A stretch of 64,000 bases of DNA from Salipiger profundus. Its GTDB lineage: Bacteria > Pseudomonadota > Alphaproteobacteria > Rhodobacterales > Rhodobacteraceae. Positions 52,280 to 60,522 of this stretch are shown one piece after another. A program made the position numbers and the translations under genes. Position 1 is the first letter of the stretch. Each line of letters opens with the position of its first letter. Below the pieces are notes generated by a model. That model was given only the letters and a program-made list of their open reading frames with translations. It had not been told where the DNA came from and made no database searches. The DNA is taken from positions 38,838 to 102,837 of the forward strand of contig NZ_CP014801.1 of NCBI RefSeq assembly GCF_001969385.1, in the 5' to 3' direction.

Positions 52280-52583
52280 GCGCGAAGGCAGGCTGGGGTG
52301 CGGTGGTTCTGAATGGAGGTCATGGCAAAGCGTCGACGAGATCAGGAATGGGAAAACCAGTAATGTCCCGAGTAGCTTGTACTACGGCCTCTCGTTTTGG
52401 ACCTGTTCCTCGAACTCACCATGAGGGCCCGCGGCATTGAAGGTCGCAACCAGAGGCCGGATACACGAAGGAACTCGACCGCAATGCTGTTGCCAAAGTC
52501 AAAAAATCGCTTGCAGCCCCGGGGGCGTCCATACACGGGACATTGGCGACACATGAAATCTCTCTAAGAGAAAGGACACTGAA
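52280..52583. other. IS1111 right-end flank, no protein gene
   Basis: No protein gene is seen. In IS1111 elements the bridge RNA lies after the transposase, so this is the expected position; no structure was computed. The right inverted repeat is at 52521-52531. The leader of the next gene (AAGGACACTGAA) starts near 52560. Confidence 0.5.
52521..52531. repeat. IS1111-type subterminal inverted repeat, right
   Basis: GGGGGCGTCCA, inverse of TGGACGCCCCC at 47328-47338. Confidence 0.6.
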
Positions 52584-53240
52584 ATGGGCTGGCTCTTCTA
52601 CACAGATCGCCGCGTCAAAACCTACGCAGACGAGAAGGCAGAAATCGCCCGGCTTTGCACGTTTGAGACGGATACGCGCAAGACAGTGCTGCTCAAGGCC
52701 TCCAAACTCGGGTCGACCTGGTATGCAGCTTTGAGGCTCACCAACATCGATGGCGCGCCGGTTGAAGACAGAACCTACGTGACCGATGCCGACGGGTCGA
52801 TCACCTTCGGCGCCGTGTTCCTCACCCGCTATGACGAGGGCTGCTGGGGCTACAAGGACATGGAGGAGAGCGCCGGGCCCGTGGAGTCGCGCGCGCCGCT
52901 CAGCCTTCTGGCATTGCTCTCCGAGTTGAAGGATCCCGACAGCTATGCCCATGCCTGGCGTCAGCGCTGCCGCGACTGGGCGGCGATCCCGGACTACGAC
53001 GAGGGTGACAAGATCAAACTGGCCGCACCGGTAACGCTGACCGATGGCAGCACCTGCCAGATCGTGACCGCCACCCATTACCGGCGCGGAGGGAAAAAGC
53101 GTCGCTGCTACCGCATCGAGGAGACAGGCGGCCTCGTGCGCCTGTCGAAAGCCTCGCTCGCCGGGTCCGAGCTCCTTGGTTCGGCGAAGGGCGCGGCAAG
53201 TCCGGTTCTGGCCGAGTTTTTCGCCGGGAAGGGTTCCTGA
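52584..53240 (+). CDS. DUF6927-like plasmid protein
   Basis: This 218-residue protein begins MGWLFYTDRRVKTYADEKAE, a start I associate with the DUF6927 plasmid family. It has a beta-rich middle (WYAALRLTNIDGAPVEDRTY; FGAVFLTRYDEGCWGYKDME) and a C-terminal OB-like part with YRRGGKKRRCYRIEETGGLV. AAGGACA precedes the ATG. The promoter may have been replaced by the IS1111 insertion directly upstream. Function is unknown. Confidence 0.68.
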   Translation: MGWLFYTDRRVKTYADEKAEIARLCTFETDTRKTVLLKASKLGSTWYAALRLTNIDGAPVEDRTYVTDADGSITFGAVFLTRYDEGCWGYKDMEESAGPVESRAPLSLLALLSELKDPDSYAHAWRQRCRDWAAIPDYDEGDKIKLAAPVTLTDGSTCQIVTATHYRRGGKKRRCYRIEETGGLVRLSKASLAGSELLGSAKGAASPVLAEFFAGKGS

Positions 53241-53272
53241 CCGCGGGCAACATCGCCATCTGTTCAGCCTTG

Positions 53273-53313
53273 AGCCGCCTCCGCGCGTTTGAAAGCGCAG
53301 AGGCGGCTTTCTG
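53273..53313 (+). terminator. Hairpin terminator after the DUF6927-like gene
   Basis: AGCCGCCT (53273-53280) pairs with AGGCGGCT (53301-53308), with an inner GCGC/GCGC stem, followed by TTCTGTCC. This is a plausible intrinsic terminator or attenuator before the large helicase gene. Confidence 0.5.
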
Positions 53314-53352
53314 TCCTGTCGGACCCGTAACCTGATTCAAAGGACAGACGAC

Positions 53353-56300
53353 ATGGACAACCGAAACCCGGACCTCGCACCCAAATTCCCATCGAAACCA
53401 CACCTTCTGCAGGCTGTGGCTCTGATCGGCAGCGAGATTGAAAAGCAACCGCTCAAGAGCTCATCGCTCGCTCGGATCATGCGCGAGATCTTCGGCGGCA
53501 GCGATGCCGGCGGCGCGTGGTCCTGGCGCATGGCCTATGACCTGATGCAGGCCGCCGCGGTCGTGCAGCTTGTGCGGGACAGCGGTTCGGACGCGCTTGC
53601 GATGGCCAGATTGCTCGCTACACGGCTCCTGACGGAGACCCGGCGCTCCGAGCAGCAAATCCGCCTGCAGCAATTTTCCACCCCGCTGGCCTATGCGGCT
53701 CTGGTCACGTGTGCAGCTGCCATCCGCCCCGGCGAAGCTTTCCTCGAACCGTCGGCCGGCACCGGCGCGCTGGCCGGTTTTGCCCTACGCGCGGGTGGCA
53801 AGCCGATGCTCAACGAGATCGATCCCTTCCGCCGGGCGCTTCTCGAGGCGATCTTTGATGCGCAGGTGACCGATTTCGACGCCGAGCATATCGACGATCT
53901 CCTGACGGTGTCTGACCTCCCCGGTGTCATCGTGATGAATCCGCCATTCGCCTCCTCGGTCGACCGGTCGCGGGACAGGCATATCGCGGCCAAGCACCTG
54001 ATCGGCGCCGCCAAGCGCCTGGCGCCCGGCGGGCGTCTCGTGGCGATCATGCCGATGGGATTTTCGCCAAAACGTGACGCGGCGCATTGGGCTCGGGCCT
54101 CGGCCATCGCAAAGCCTCGCCTCGCGCTGACGATCCCGGGCCATGTTTACGCCAAGCTCGGCACCACGGTTGAGACCCAGCTCATGGTCTTCGACAAGGT
54201 GCAGGAGGAGATTGAATGCGCCCGTGCCATGGTCGACGATCTGGATGCGGCGCGCCAAATCATCGATGACATCGCCGCAACCCGCACTGCCACTCCCTCG
54301 ATCCAAACCGGTGCGCAGTTTCGGACTGGGTCGCGCCGGGTCGGTGTCCCTATTGCACGTAAGCACGCAAGCGCCCAAGCGGCGCCTGCCAAACCCAAAT
54401 CCCATGCCGCCGTCCCGCTGGCCTTCACCTGCCTCGACACACCCCGCGAAAACACACCGGTCTCGGACATCTACGCTCGCTACCACCCGCAGCGGATTGA
54501 GATCACGGGGGCTCAGGAACATCCGACGCCGCTCGTCGAGAGTATTGCGATGGCATCTGTCGCGCCCCCGGTCCCGTCGAATGAAGTTGCCTCGGACCTG
54601 AGGCTGCCCGGTCGCCTGATCGAAGGGGGTCATCTCTCCGAGGCCCAGCTCGAGACCATCGTGATGGCGAACGACGCCCACGCACGCGACCTGCCGGGCC
54701 GGTTCACGATCGACGAGGACCAGACCCGGATGACCCGTGGCGACGAGGATCCGGAAGCACGGGCCTATCGCCTCGGATATTTCCTCGGCGACGGGACGGG
54801 GTGTGGCAAGGGGCGGGAATGTGCCGGACTGATCCTGGTGAACTGGCTTGCGGGACGGCGCAAGGCGGTCTGGATCTCCAAATCCGCCACGCTGATCGAG
54901 GACGCGATCCGCGACTGGACCGATCTCGGCGGTTCGCCCGCCGACATCCAGCCTCTCTCGAAATGGAAACCCGATCAGCAGATCCCCATGGGCGACGGCA
55001 TCCTCTTCGTGACCTATGCCACGCTGCGCTCGGCCGGCAAATGCGGGACGACCCGCCTCAGCCAGGTTCTCGACTGGATGGGCGACGGGTTCGACGGCTT
55101 GCTGGCGTTCGACGAGGCACATGCCATGCAGAACGCCGCCGGGTCCGAGGCGGGCAGGGGCGTCAAACCCTCCCAGCAGGGCCTCGCCGGGCTGCGCCTG
55201 CAGCTCGCCGCGCCTCGGGCGCGGGTCTTCTATGTCTCGGCGACCGGGGCCACCAGCGTTCACAATCTCGCTTATTCCGCGCGTCTCGGCCTGTGGGGAC
55301 AGGGCCCGGAATATCCCTTCGCCAGTCGCGAGAGTTTTTTCTCGGCGATGGAGGCCGGCGGCGTGGCGGCGATGGAGGTGGTGGCGCGCGACCTGAAAAC
55401 GCTCGGCTTCTATACGGCGCGTGCGCTCAGCTTCGACGGCGTGGAATATGATGTCCTCGAACACGCGCTCACCCCGGCCCAGATCGAGATCTACGACGCA
55501 TTCGCGTCGGCGTTTCGAACGATCCACCTGAACCTGGAAGCCGCGCTGACCGCGACAGGGATCAACGACGTCTCCGGCAAGACCAACGCCTCCGCCGCCA
55601 AGGCCGCGGCCAAATCGCGGTTCGAGAGCACCAAACAGAGGTTCTTCAATCACCTGCTTCTGGGTATGAAAGCTTCGACTGTGATCCGCGCCATCGAGGT
55701 GGATCTGGAGGCGGGTTATGCCTGCGTCATCCAGGTGGTCTCGACCGGCGAGAGCCTCTTGAAGCGACGGCTCGACGCGATGGACCCCGAGGACCAACTG
55801 ACCGAGGGTGCCCTCACACCTCGGGACTATGTTCTGACCTACCTCGAACAGGCCTTCCCGATCCATGCCCAGAAACTCGTGGAAATCGACGGCAATGTCG
55901 TCGCCGAACCGCTGCGGGATGCGAATGGTGCCCTGGTTGTCTCGCGCGAGGCCGAGGCCCTGCGCGATGCGGCGATGATGGAGTTGATGGCGCTGGCGCC
56001 GATACCCTCGGCGCTCGACCAGATCCTCTGGGCCTTTGGCGACGAGGTGGTGGCAGAGGTGACGGGACGCTCCATCCGCCCGCTGAAATCCAGCGACGGC
56101 GCGTTCTTCATCGAAAAGCGGTCCGCCAGTAGTAATTCCTCGGAAACCCGTGCCTTCATGGAGGGCGAGAAGGACATCCTGATCTTTTCTGATGCCGGCG
56201 GGACCGGCCGCTCCTACCATGCCGCGCAGGCGGCAAAGAACCAGAAGCGGCGGCGGCACTACCTGCTCGAACCCGGCTGGCGGGCCGATGCGGCCATCCA

Positions 56301-57612
56301 GGGGCTCGGGCGAACGCATCGCTCGGCTCAAGTGTCAGCGCCGTTCTTCCGGGTCTGCACCTCGGACGTTCATGGCGAGAAGCGCTTCACCTCCACGATC
56401 GCCCGGCGGCTCGACCAGCTGGGCGCCCTCACCAAGGGCCAGCGCGAAACCGGCTCCCAGGGGATGTTCCGCGAGGAAGACAATCTCGAAAGCCCGATCG
56501 CAAGGGGTGCGCTGCGAGGCTACTATGCCGACCTGGCCGCCGGGCGTGCCGGGGCAATGAGCTATGAGCAGTTCACGGATTGGACCGCCTTACGGCTGAT
56601 CGATCAGGACGGCGTGCTCCTGGAAGAGCTGCCGCCGATCCAGCGCTTCCTCAACCGGGTGCTGGCGCTGCCGATCCACATGCAGAACGCGCTCTTCGCC
56701 GAGTTCATGAGCCGGATCGCCGATCAGACCGAGCGCGCCCGGGCGGCAGGCACGCTCGATCTCGGCGTCGAGACGTTGCGCGGCGAAAAGATCGAGCAGG
56801 TCTCGACCGAGGATCTCTGGACCTGTCCGCGCTCCGGGGCGGTGACGCGGATCGTCGGACTCGAAGTGACGGACCCCGTCCATGTCCTCTCGGCCGAGGA
56901 GGTTTTGGATCGGAACCCCGACAAGCTGACCATGATCAACCGTGCCTCCGGTCGCGCGGCGCTGATCTCGTCCCGTCCGATGCAGATGTATGACGAGGAG
57001 ATCGTCACGCTGATGCGCAAGGTCACGCGGCCGAGTGGATCCACCTATGCGGGGGAAGGGAAATTCCAGGCCTCCGCCTGGGAAGAGATCGAACCGTCCG
57101 AATTTCTGCGCCTCTGGGACGAGGAGGCCGACAGCCTCCCCAAAACCACCACGACGAAGCTCTATCTGCTGACCGGGCTGCTGCTGCCGATCTGGAAAGA
57201 CATCCCCTCGGGCAACGAACGCATCTACCGGGTCACGCCCGAGGGGCAGGGGAGCATGATAGGCCGGACCGTCAGCGAGGACGGCGCCGCGGCCCTGCGT
57301 GCGCGGTTCATGGTCGGCACACCGAAAACCCCGCAGGAGATGCTGACGGCCGCGCTCGGGTCCACCGCACCGGTCGATCTGGGCCGCGGTCTCACGCTCA
57401 CGCGCCGCCGCGTCGCCGGCGCGGCCCGCCTCGAGATCGATGGGGCCGACCGGAGCGCGATCGACGGGTTGAAAGCTTTGGGGTGCTTCACGGAAATCAT
57501 CGCCTTCCAGCTCAGGGTCTTCGTGCCGCACGGGGAGGGCGTCGATACCGCCGCGATCCTGGGCAGGATCGTGGGGGATGGGGTTCAGAAGGCGGCAGAT
57601 CGCGCGGCCTGA
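53353..57612 (+). CDS. N6-methylase-Strawberry-notch helicase giant
   Basis: This 1419-residue protein joins a DNA methylase-like domain to a superfamily 2 helicase. Residues about 110-290 show FLEPSAGTGALAGFALRAGG (SAM site) and the amino-methylase motif VIVMNPPFASSVDRS near 197. The motor follows: GDGTGCGKGRECAGLILVNW (Walker A near 478) and GLLAFDEAHAMQNA (DEAH box near 580). The Strawberry-notch C-terminal helicase part carries SDAGGTGRSYHAAQAAKNQK and AIQGLGRTHRSAQVSAP. It may remodel or mark plasmid DNA during transfer. A C-terminal fragment of a paralogue remains at 12597-13677. Confidence 0.85.
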   Translation: MDNRNPDLAPKFPSKPHLLQAVALIGSEIEKQPLKSSSLARIMREIFGGSDAGGAWSWRMAYDLMQAAAVVQLVRDSGSDALAMARLLATRLLTETRRSEQQIRLQQFSTPLAYAALVTCAAAIRPGEAFLEPSAGTGALAGFALRAGGKPMLNEIDPFRRALLEAIFDAQVTDFDAEHIDDLLTVSDLPGVIVMNPPFASSVDRSRDRHIAAKHLIGAAKRLAPGGRLVAIMPMGFSPKRDAAHWARASAIAKPRLALTIPGHVYAKLGTTVETQLMVFDKVQEEIECARAMVDDLDAARQIIDDIAATRTATPSIQTGAQFRTGSRRVGVPIARKHASAQAAPAKPKSHAAVPLAFTCLDTPRENTPVSDIYARYHPQRIEITGAQEHPTPLVESIAMASVAPPVPSNEVASDLRLPGRLIEGGHLSEAQLETIVMANDAHARDLPGRFTIDEDQTRMTRGDEDPEARAYRLGYFLGDGTGCGKGRECAGLILVNWLAGRRKAVWISKSATLIEDAIRDWTDLGGSPADIQPLSKWKPDQQIPMGDGILFVTYATLRSAGKCGTTRLSQVLDWMGDGFDGLLAFDEAHAMQNAAGSEAGRGVKPSQQGLAGLRLQLAAPRARVFYVSATGATSVHNLAYSARLGLWGQGPEYPFASRESFFSAMEAGGVAAMEVVARDLKTLGFYTARALSFDGVEYDVLEHALTPAQIEIYDAFASAFRTIHLNLEAALTATGINDVSGKTNASAAKAAAKSRFESTKQRFFNHLLLGMKASTVIRAIEVDLEAGYACVIQVVSTGESLLKRRLDAMDPEDQLTEGALTPRDYVLTYLEQAFPIHAQKLVEIDGNVVAEPLRDANGALVVSREAEALRDAAMMELMALAPIPSALDQILWAFGDEVVAEVTGRSIRPLKSSDGAFFIEKRSASSNSSETRAFMEGEKDILIFSDAGGTGRSYHAAQAAKNQKRRRHYLLEPGWRADAAIQGLGRTHRSAQVSAPFFRVCTSDVHGEKRFTSTIARRLDQLGALTKGQRETGSQGMFREEDNLESPIARGALRGYYADLAAGRAGAMSYEQFTDWTALRLIDQDGVLLEELPPIQRFLNRVLALPIHMQNALFAEFMSRIADQTERARAAGTLDLGVETLRGEKIEQVSTEDLWTCPRSGAVTRIVGLEVTDPVHVLSAEEVLDRNPDKLTMINRASGRAALISSRPMQMYDEEIVTLMRKVTRPSGSTYAGEGKFQASAWEEIEPSEFLRLWDEEADSLPKTTTTKLYLLTGLLLPIWKDIPSGNERIYRVTPEGQGSMIGRTVSEDGAAALRARFMVGTPKTPQEMLTAALGSTAPVDLGRGLTLTRRRVAGAARLEIDGADRSAIDGLKALGCFTEIIAFQLRVFVPHGEGVDTAAILGRIVGDGVQKAADRAA

Positions 57613-57615
57613 AAG

Positions 57616-57627
57616 GAAAAGTGGGCT
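57616..57627 (+). promoter_or_regulatory. Shared leader motif, copy 3 (before DUF6878 gene)
   Basis: AAAGTGGGCTTT, preceded by GAAAGG and followed by GGG, lies 110 bases upstream of the next start. Confidence 0.5.
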
Positions 57628-57736
57628 TTGGGCCGGGGGAACGCGGATGGGGTTAGCCCGCTCGCGTTCCGGCGCCGTGGCGGGTCTCCGGACCCCTCGG
57701 CGCTTTCCCCCAATCCCAGACATGAGGACCAGACCC

Positions 57737-58123
57737 ATGACCGATCCCCAGATCAACTTCGCCGAGACGCTGGCGAAGTGGCAGGCCGAACGCGAGGCCG
57801 CCAACAAGGCCGCTAGGGGCGAGTTGCTCCCGCTGCTGCGTGCCCTCGGCATTACCGAGGTGGTCGCCGAATACGAGGGTTACGGCGATTCCGGCAATAT
57901 CGAAGACGTGACGGTGCAGCCTGCGGGCGTCGAGCTTTCCGACGAGCTCAATACGAAAGTCGAGGATTTCGCGTGGTCCGTCGCCTATCACCAGCATCCG
58001 GGCTTCGAGAACAACGAGGGCGGCTACGGCACCCTGACCTGGGATGTCATCGCCGACAGCATCGCGCTGGATCACGCCGACCGCTACGTCGAGTGTTCCC
58101 ACAGCTTTGACGAGGGGCTCTGA
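57737..58123 (+). CDS. DUF6878-like plasmid protein
   Basis: This 128-residue acidic protein begins MTDPQINFAETLAKWQAERE and shows a helical N-terminal part, then AEYEGYGDSGNIEDVTVQ and YGTLTWDVIADSIALDHADR. This resembles the DUF6878 family seen on alphaproteobacterial plasmids. It lies one base before the next gene, so the next two small genes share its transcript. The function is unknown. Confidence 0.68.
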   Translation: MTDPQINFAETLAKWQAEREAANKAARGELLPLLRALGITEVVAEYEGYGDSGNIEDVTVQPAGVELSDELNTKVEDFAWSVAYHQHPGFENNEGGYGTLTWDVIADSIALDHADRYVECSHSFDEGL

Positions 58124-58124
58124 C

Positions 58125-58562
58125 ATGGCCCATCCCCTGCACCATGCCGAAAGCTCGGCCCGGAAATACGGCGGCAAACCTTCGGACTATCAGGCGCTGC
58201 ACGAGTTCTTCGACGTCTCCAAGGAACACCTCGCGCTCTTCGTCCACCGTGCTTACAGGCACAACACGCTCGGAATCTTCGAACTGGAACGCCAGTTCGG
58301 CAGAACGCTGACCAACAGCGCGGGCCAGGTCATTCCGACCCGCTGGATCGGCGAGCAGCATGTGCGTGAGGATTGCCAGGGCCGCATACCCTCGCTTGCC
58401 GACTGGCTCACCCGCATCCAGCCCGAGCCATGGATGGCCAATGGCCGGATCGACTTTGATCCGCCCGGCGACATCGGCGACCCGAAACTCGCATGGATGG
58501 CAGAGGTGGCAGCGGGCAGGACGATCCTTGGCCTCAAGGACTGGATGGAAGGGAGGGGTTGA
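58125..58562 (+). CDS. DUF6915-like plasmid protein
   Basis: This 145-residue protein begins MAHPLHHAESSARKYGGKPS and contains HEFFDVSKEHLALFVHRAYR and IPTRWIGEQHVREDCQGRIP. The histidine-rich N-terminus with HAESSARK is characteristic of DUF6915. It follows the DUF6878-like gene by one base and precedes the DUF5983-like gene by two. These small proteins travel together on related plasmids. Confidence 0.68.
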   Translation: MAHPLHHAESSARKYGGKPSDYQALHEFFDVSKEHLALFVHRAYRHNTLGIFELERQFGRTLTNSAGQVIPTRWIGEQHVREDCQGRIPSLADWLTRIQPEPWMANGRIDFDPPGDIGDPKLAWMAEVAAGRTILGLKDWMEGRG

Positions 58563-58564
58563 TC

Positions 58565-58843
58565 ATGCGAAACGTCCGCAGGTTCTACGATTGCAGCACC
58601 ACACATCTGCCCGGGCAAACCGCCCGGGCCATCGACGACGGGCTCTTCGCCGAATCGCCGAGCATGCAGAACGAGTATGGCTGGCTGTTCTCCGTCCCTG
58701 AAACCCTCGCCGATCTGCCGGAAGGCGTCGACTGCGACGCCTTCAAGGCGGTCATGGCGTTGGCGATGGATGCCGGGTGTGACTACGTCCTCTTCGATCG
58801 GGACGCCCCGCCAGTCCCCTATCTCAAGGTCTTCGACTGGTAG
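58565..58843 (+). CDS. DUF5983-like plasmid protein
   Basis: This 92-residue protein reads YDCSTTHLPGQTARAIDDGL, then GWLFSVPETLADLPEGVDCD and CDYVLFDRDAPPVPYLKVFDW. This is the DUF5983 pattern, a short family linked to plasmid backbones. GGAGGGG precedes the ATG. A strong terminator-type hairpin follows at 58861, closing the three-gene unit. Confidence 0.68.
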   Translation: MRNVRRFYDCSTTHLPGQTARAIDDGLFAESPSMQNEYGWLFSVPETLADLPEGVDCDAFKAVMALAMDAGCDYVLFDRDAPPVPYLKVFDW

Positions 58844-58860
58844 GTCAATCGCGGTTGCAC

Positions 58861-58894
58861 AGAGGCCCGATCCACGGATCGGGCCTCTCTTGTT
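58861..58894 (+). terminator. Intrinsic terminator after the DUF5983-like gene
   Basis: AGAGGCCCGATCC pairs perfectly with GGATCGGGCCTCT over 13 bases with a tiny loop, followed by CTTGTTTCC. Confidence 0.7.
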
Positions 58895-58924
58895 TCCAAC
58901 ACTAATACTGAAATGGAGATCCAG

Positions 58925-59203
58925 ATGAACATCGCCGAGATCAAGGCCGCCGTGGATGCCGGCAAATCTGTCCATTGGGCGAACGAGGGTTACCGGGTTC
59001 ACCGGGATGGTCTCGGCCAGTACCTGATCACCTTTGTGCGGAACGGCAGCACCATTGGCCTGACCGACCGGAGCGGCCAACGGTTGAACGGGGCCGAGGC
59101 CGACTTCTTCATATCGGAGCCGGGCCAGGATGCAGTGGAAGAGCAGGGGAGGGAAGTGGGCGTGGCGACGTGGGCCTCCCACTCGGGCGCCGGGCCGGGC
59201 TGA
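58925..59203 (+). CDS. Small unknown plasmid protein
   Basis: This 92-residue frame begins MNIAEIKAAVDAGKSVHWAN and continues with a beta-like EGYRVHRDGLGQYLITFVRN and NGSTIGLTD. GGAGATCC lies before ATG 58925. The C-terminal part is less conserved-looking. I do not recognise it; codon use is like its neighbours. Related short proteins occur in the same gene neighbourhoods of roseobacter plasmids. Confidence 0.6.
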   Translation: MNIAEIKAAVDAGKSVHWANEGYRVHRDGLGQYLITFVRNGSTIGLTDRSGQRLNGAEADFFISEPGQDAVEEQGREVGVATWASHSGAGPG

Positions 59204-59220
59204 CAGGCAGGAGAGAAAGG

Positions 59221-59232
59221 AAAGAGGGCTTT
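59221..59232 (+). promoter_or_regulatory. Shared leader motif, copy 4 (before tandem DUF736 gene)
   Basis: AAAGAGGGCTTT in the context GAAAGG before and TGG after, 88 bases upstream of the next start. Confidence 0.5.
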
Positions 59233-59320
59233 TGGTTTTTGCGATCCCATGAGGGGTCGAAAAGTAATCCCGCGTGTCCTGGCAGGAAGCCGGGCAGCGG
59301 CAAATCCAAGGAGAAGACCC

Positions 59321-60049
59321 ATGTTCGCAGGAACCCTGACCAAAAACGCCGAGACCGCCAGCGCCGCCTACTCCGGCATGATTCATTCCACCCGGTTTGA
59401 TGTCGGTATCCAACTCGAGACCCGGACGAAGATGTCCGAGCGGAGCCCGGACTATGATGTGACCGCGGTGAACAAGGCGGGCCGGAAGGTGCGCATCGGC
59501 ACGGCCTGGAACGAGACCGGCAATACCACCGGCAATCCCTACATCTCGATGCAGATCGATGTCGGCCTCGGGCCGTTTCGCGTCAATGCCGTGCAGACGA
59601 AGGAAGCGCGCGAGGCGATGACGGGCGAATTCGAGATCATCCCGCTGGTGTCGAACGGCGCTATGAAATCGGGCTCGATCGCCGGCGAGCTCACCGCGAT
59701 GGATGCCGACAACGCCTTCGCCGGTTACATCGCCAACATGATGTTCGATCTCGACTTCATGCTGATCGAGAACACGTACAAGACTGAGGAGACCCACCCT
59801 GACTACCGGATCGAGGTCAGCTCGCCCAAGGGCAAGGCGATCCGCGTGGGTTCGGCCTGGATGGCGAAGAGCAGCCGGACCGGGAACGACTACCTGTCAC
59901 TGCTGATCAACACGCCCGATGGCGATCTGCGGGTCAACGCCGTGCAGAACGAGGAGCAGCGCGGCGGCCAGACCTTCTCGATCATTCCCTTCGTCGAGAG
60001 CGCCGGCCAGGAGCGGTCGGACAACACCGGCCTCGCGTTGGTGGGCTGA
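59321..60049 (+). CDS. Tandem DUF736 protein
   Basis: This 242-residue protein carries two related domains. Repeat one spans about residues 37-115: YDVTAVNKAGRKVRIGTAWN, then NPYISMQIDVGLGPFRVNAV. Repeat two spans about 160-235: YRIEVSSPKGKAIRVGSAWM, then NDYLSLLINTPDGDLRVNAV. Both show the DUF736 core G-x-A-W followed by Y-x-S-x. AAGGAGA precedes ATG 59321. The single-domain relative at 17214 supports the family. Function is unknown; the duplication suggests an internal dimer. Confidence 0.75.
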   Translation: MFAGTLTKNAETASAAYSGMIHSTRFDVGIQLETRTKMSERSPDYDVTAVNKAGRKVRIGTAWNETGNTTGNPYISMQIDVGLGPFRVNAVQTKEAREAMTGEFEIIPLVSNGAMKSGSIAGELTAMDADNAFAGYIANMMFDLDFMLIENTYKTEETHPDYRIEVSSPKGKAIRVGSAWMAKSSRTGNDYLSLLINTPDGDLRVNAVQNEEQRGGQTFSIIPFVESAGQERSDNTGLALVG

Positions 60050-60208
60050 AACATAGCGTCACTGCAGCGAGAGGGCGTCTCGGGCAACCGGGGCGCCCTT
60101 CGGGCATACAGGCCTGATCCTCCTCCCAAGAACCAGGCCTGACGGGGCGGTGCCGACATGTCTCCGACTGGCCCGCGCCTCCTGTCCCCGAAAGGCAGGT
60201 CCCGTGAA

Positions 60209-60240
60209 GGGAGCCGCGGCAGCGCGGCTCCCCTCTTTTT
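60209..60240 (+). terminator. Intrinsic terminator in the leader of the zinc-finger-like gene
   Basis: GGGAGCCGCG pairs with CGCGGCTCCC across loop GCAG, followed by CTCTTTTTG. It ends the DUF736 transcript 29 bases before the next start, or acts as an attenuator. Confidence 0.75.
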
Positions 60241-60268
60241 GTTTCACCCCATCAGAAGGACGACAGCG

Positions 60269-60499
60269 ATGTTCAATCTCACTCACCCCAAGCTGGTCAC
60301 GCTGGCCGAAGCCGAAGGCTTCGGAGGCACGACGGACTTCCTGGAAGCCTATGCGCTCGACGGCATCGTGCCCGCGATCTGCATGGCGCCCGATTGCGAC
60401 CACACCGCCGATCTCGAACCGGATCAGCGCGCCGGCTTCTGCGAGGCTTGCGGCCGTCCATCCATGAAATCCGGCCTTGTCATCGCCGGCGTGATCTGA
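60269..60499 (+). CDS. Small cysteine-rich plasmid protein
   Basis: This 76-residue protein has a pattern of four cysteines, CMAPDCDHTAD and GFCEACGRPSM, likely binding zinc. The N-terminal part is MFNLTHPKLVTLAEAEGFGG. It resembles short plasmid proteins found near DUF736 genes, but I cannot name a family. AGAAGGACG precedes ATG 60269. It lies just after an intrinsic terminator, so it may have its own promoter or depend on readthrough. Confidence 0.65.
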   Translation: MFNLTHPKLVTLAEAEGFGGTTDFLEAYALDGIVPAICMAPDCDHTADLEPDQRAGFCEACGRPSMKSGLVIAGVI

Positions 60500-60522
60500 G
60501 CGGCAAGGATCGACGGCTTCCC

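Larger units (their letters stand above)
47328..52531 (+). mobile_element. IS1111-type element disrupted by a RIT element
   Basis: An IS110/IS1111 element is bounded by inverted repeats TGGACGCCCCC and GGGGGCGTCCA. Its transposase gene is split at codon 85 by a three-recombinase RIT element at 47653-51508. Joining the two halves restores a continuous transposase. It inserted between two backbone genes (46676 and 52584). Confidence 0.7.
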
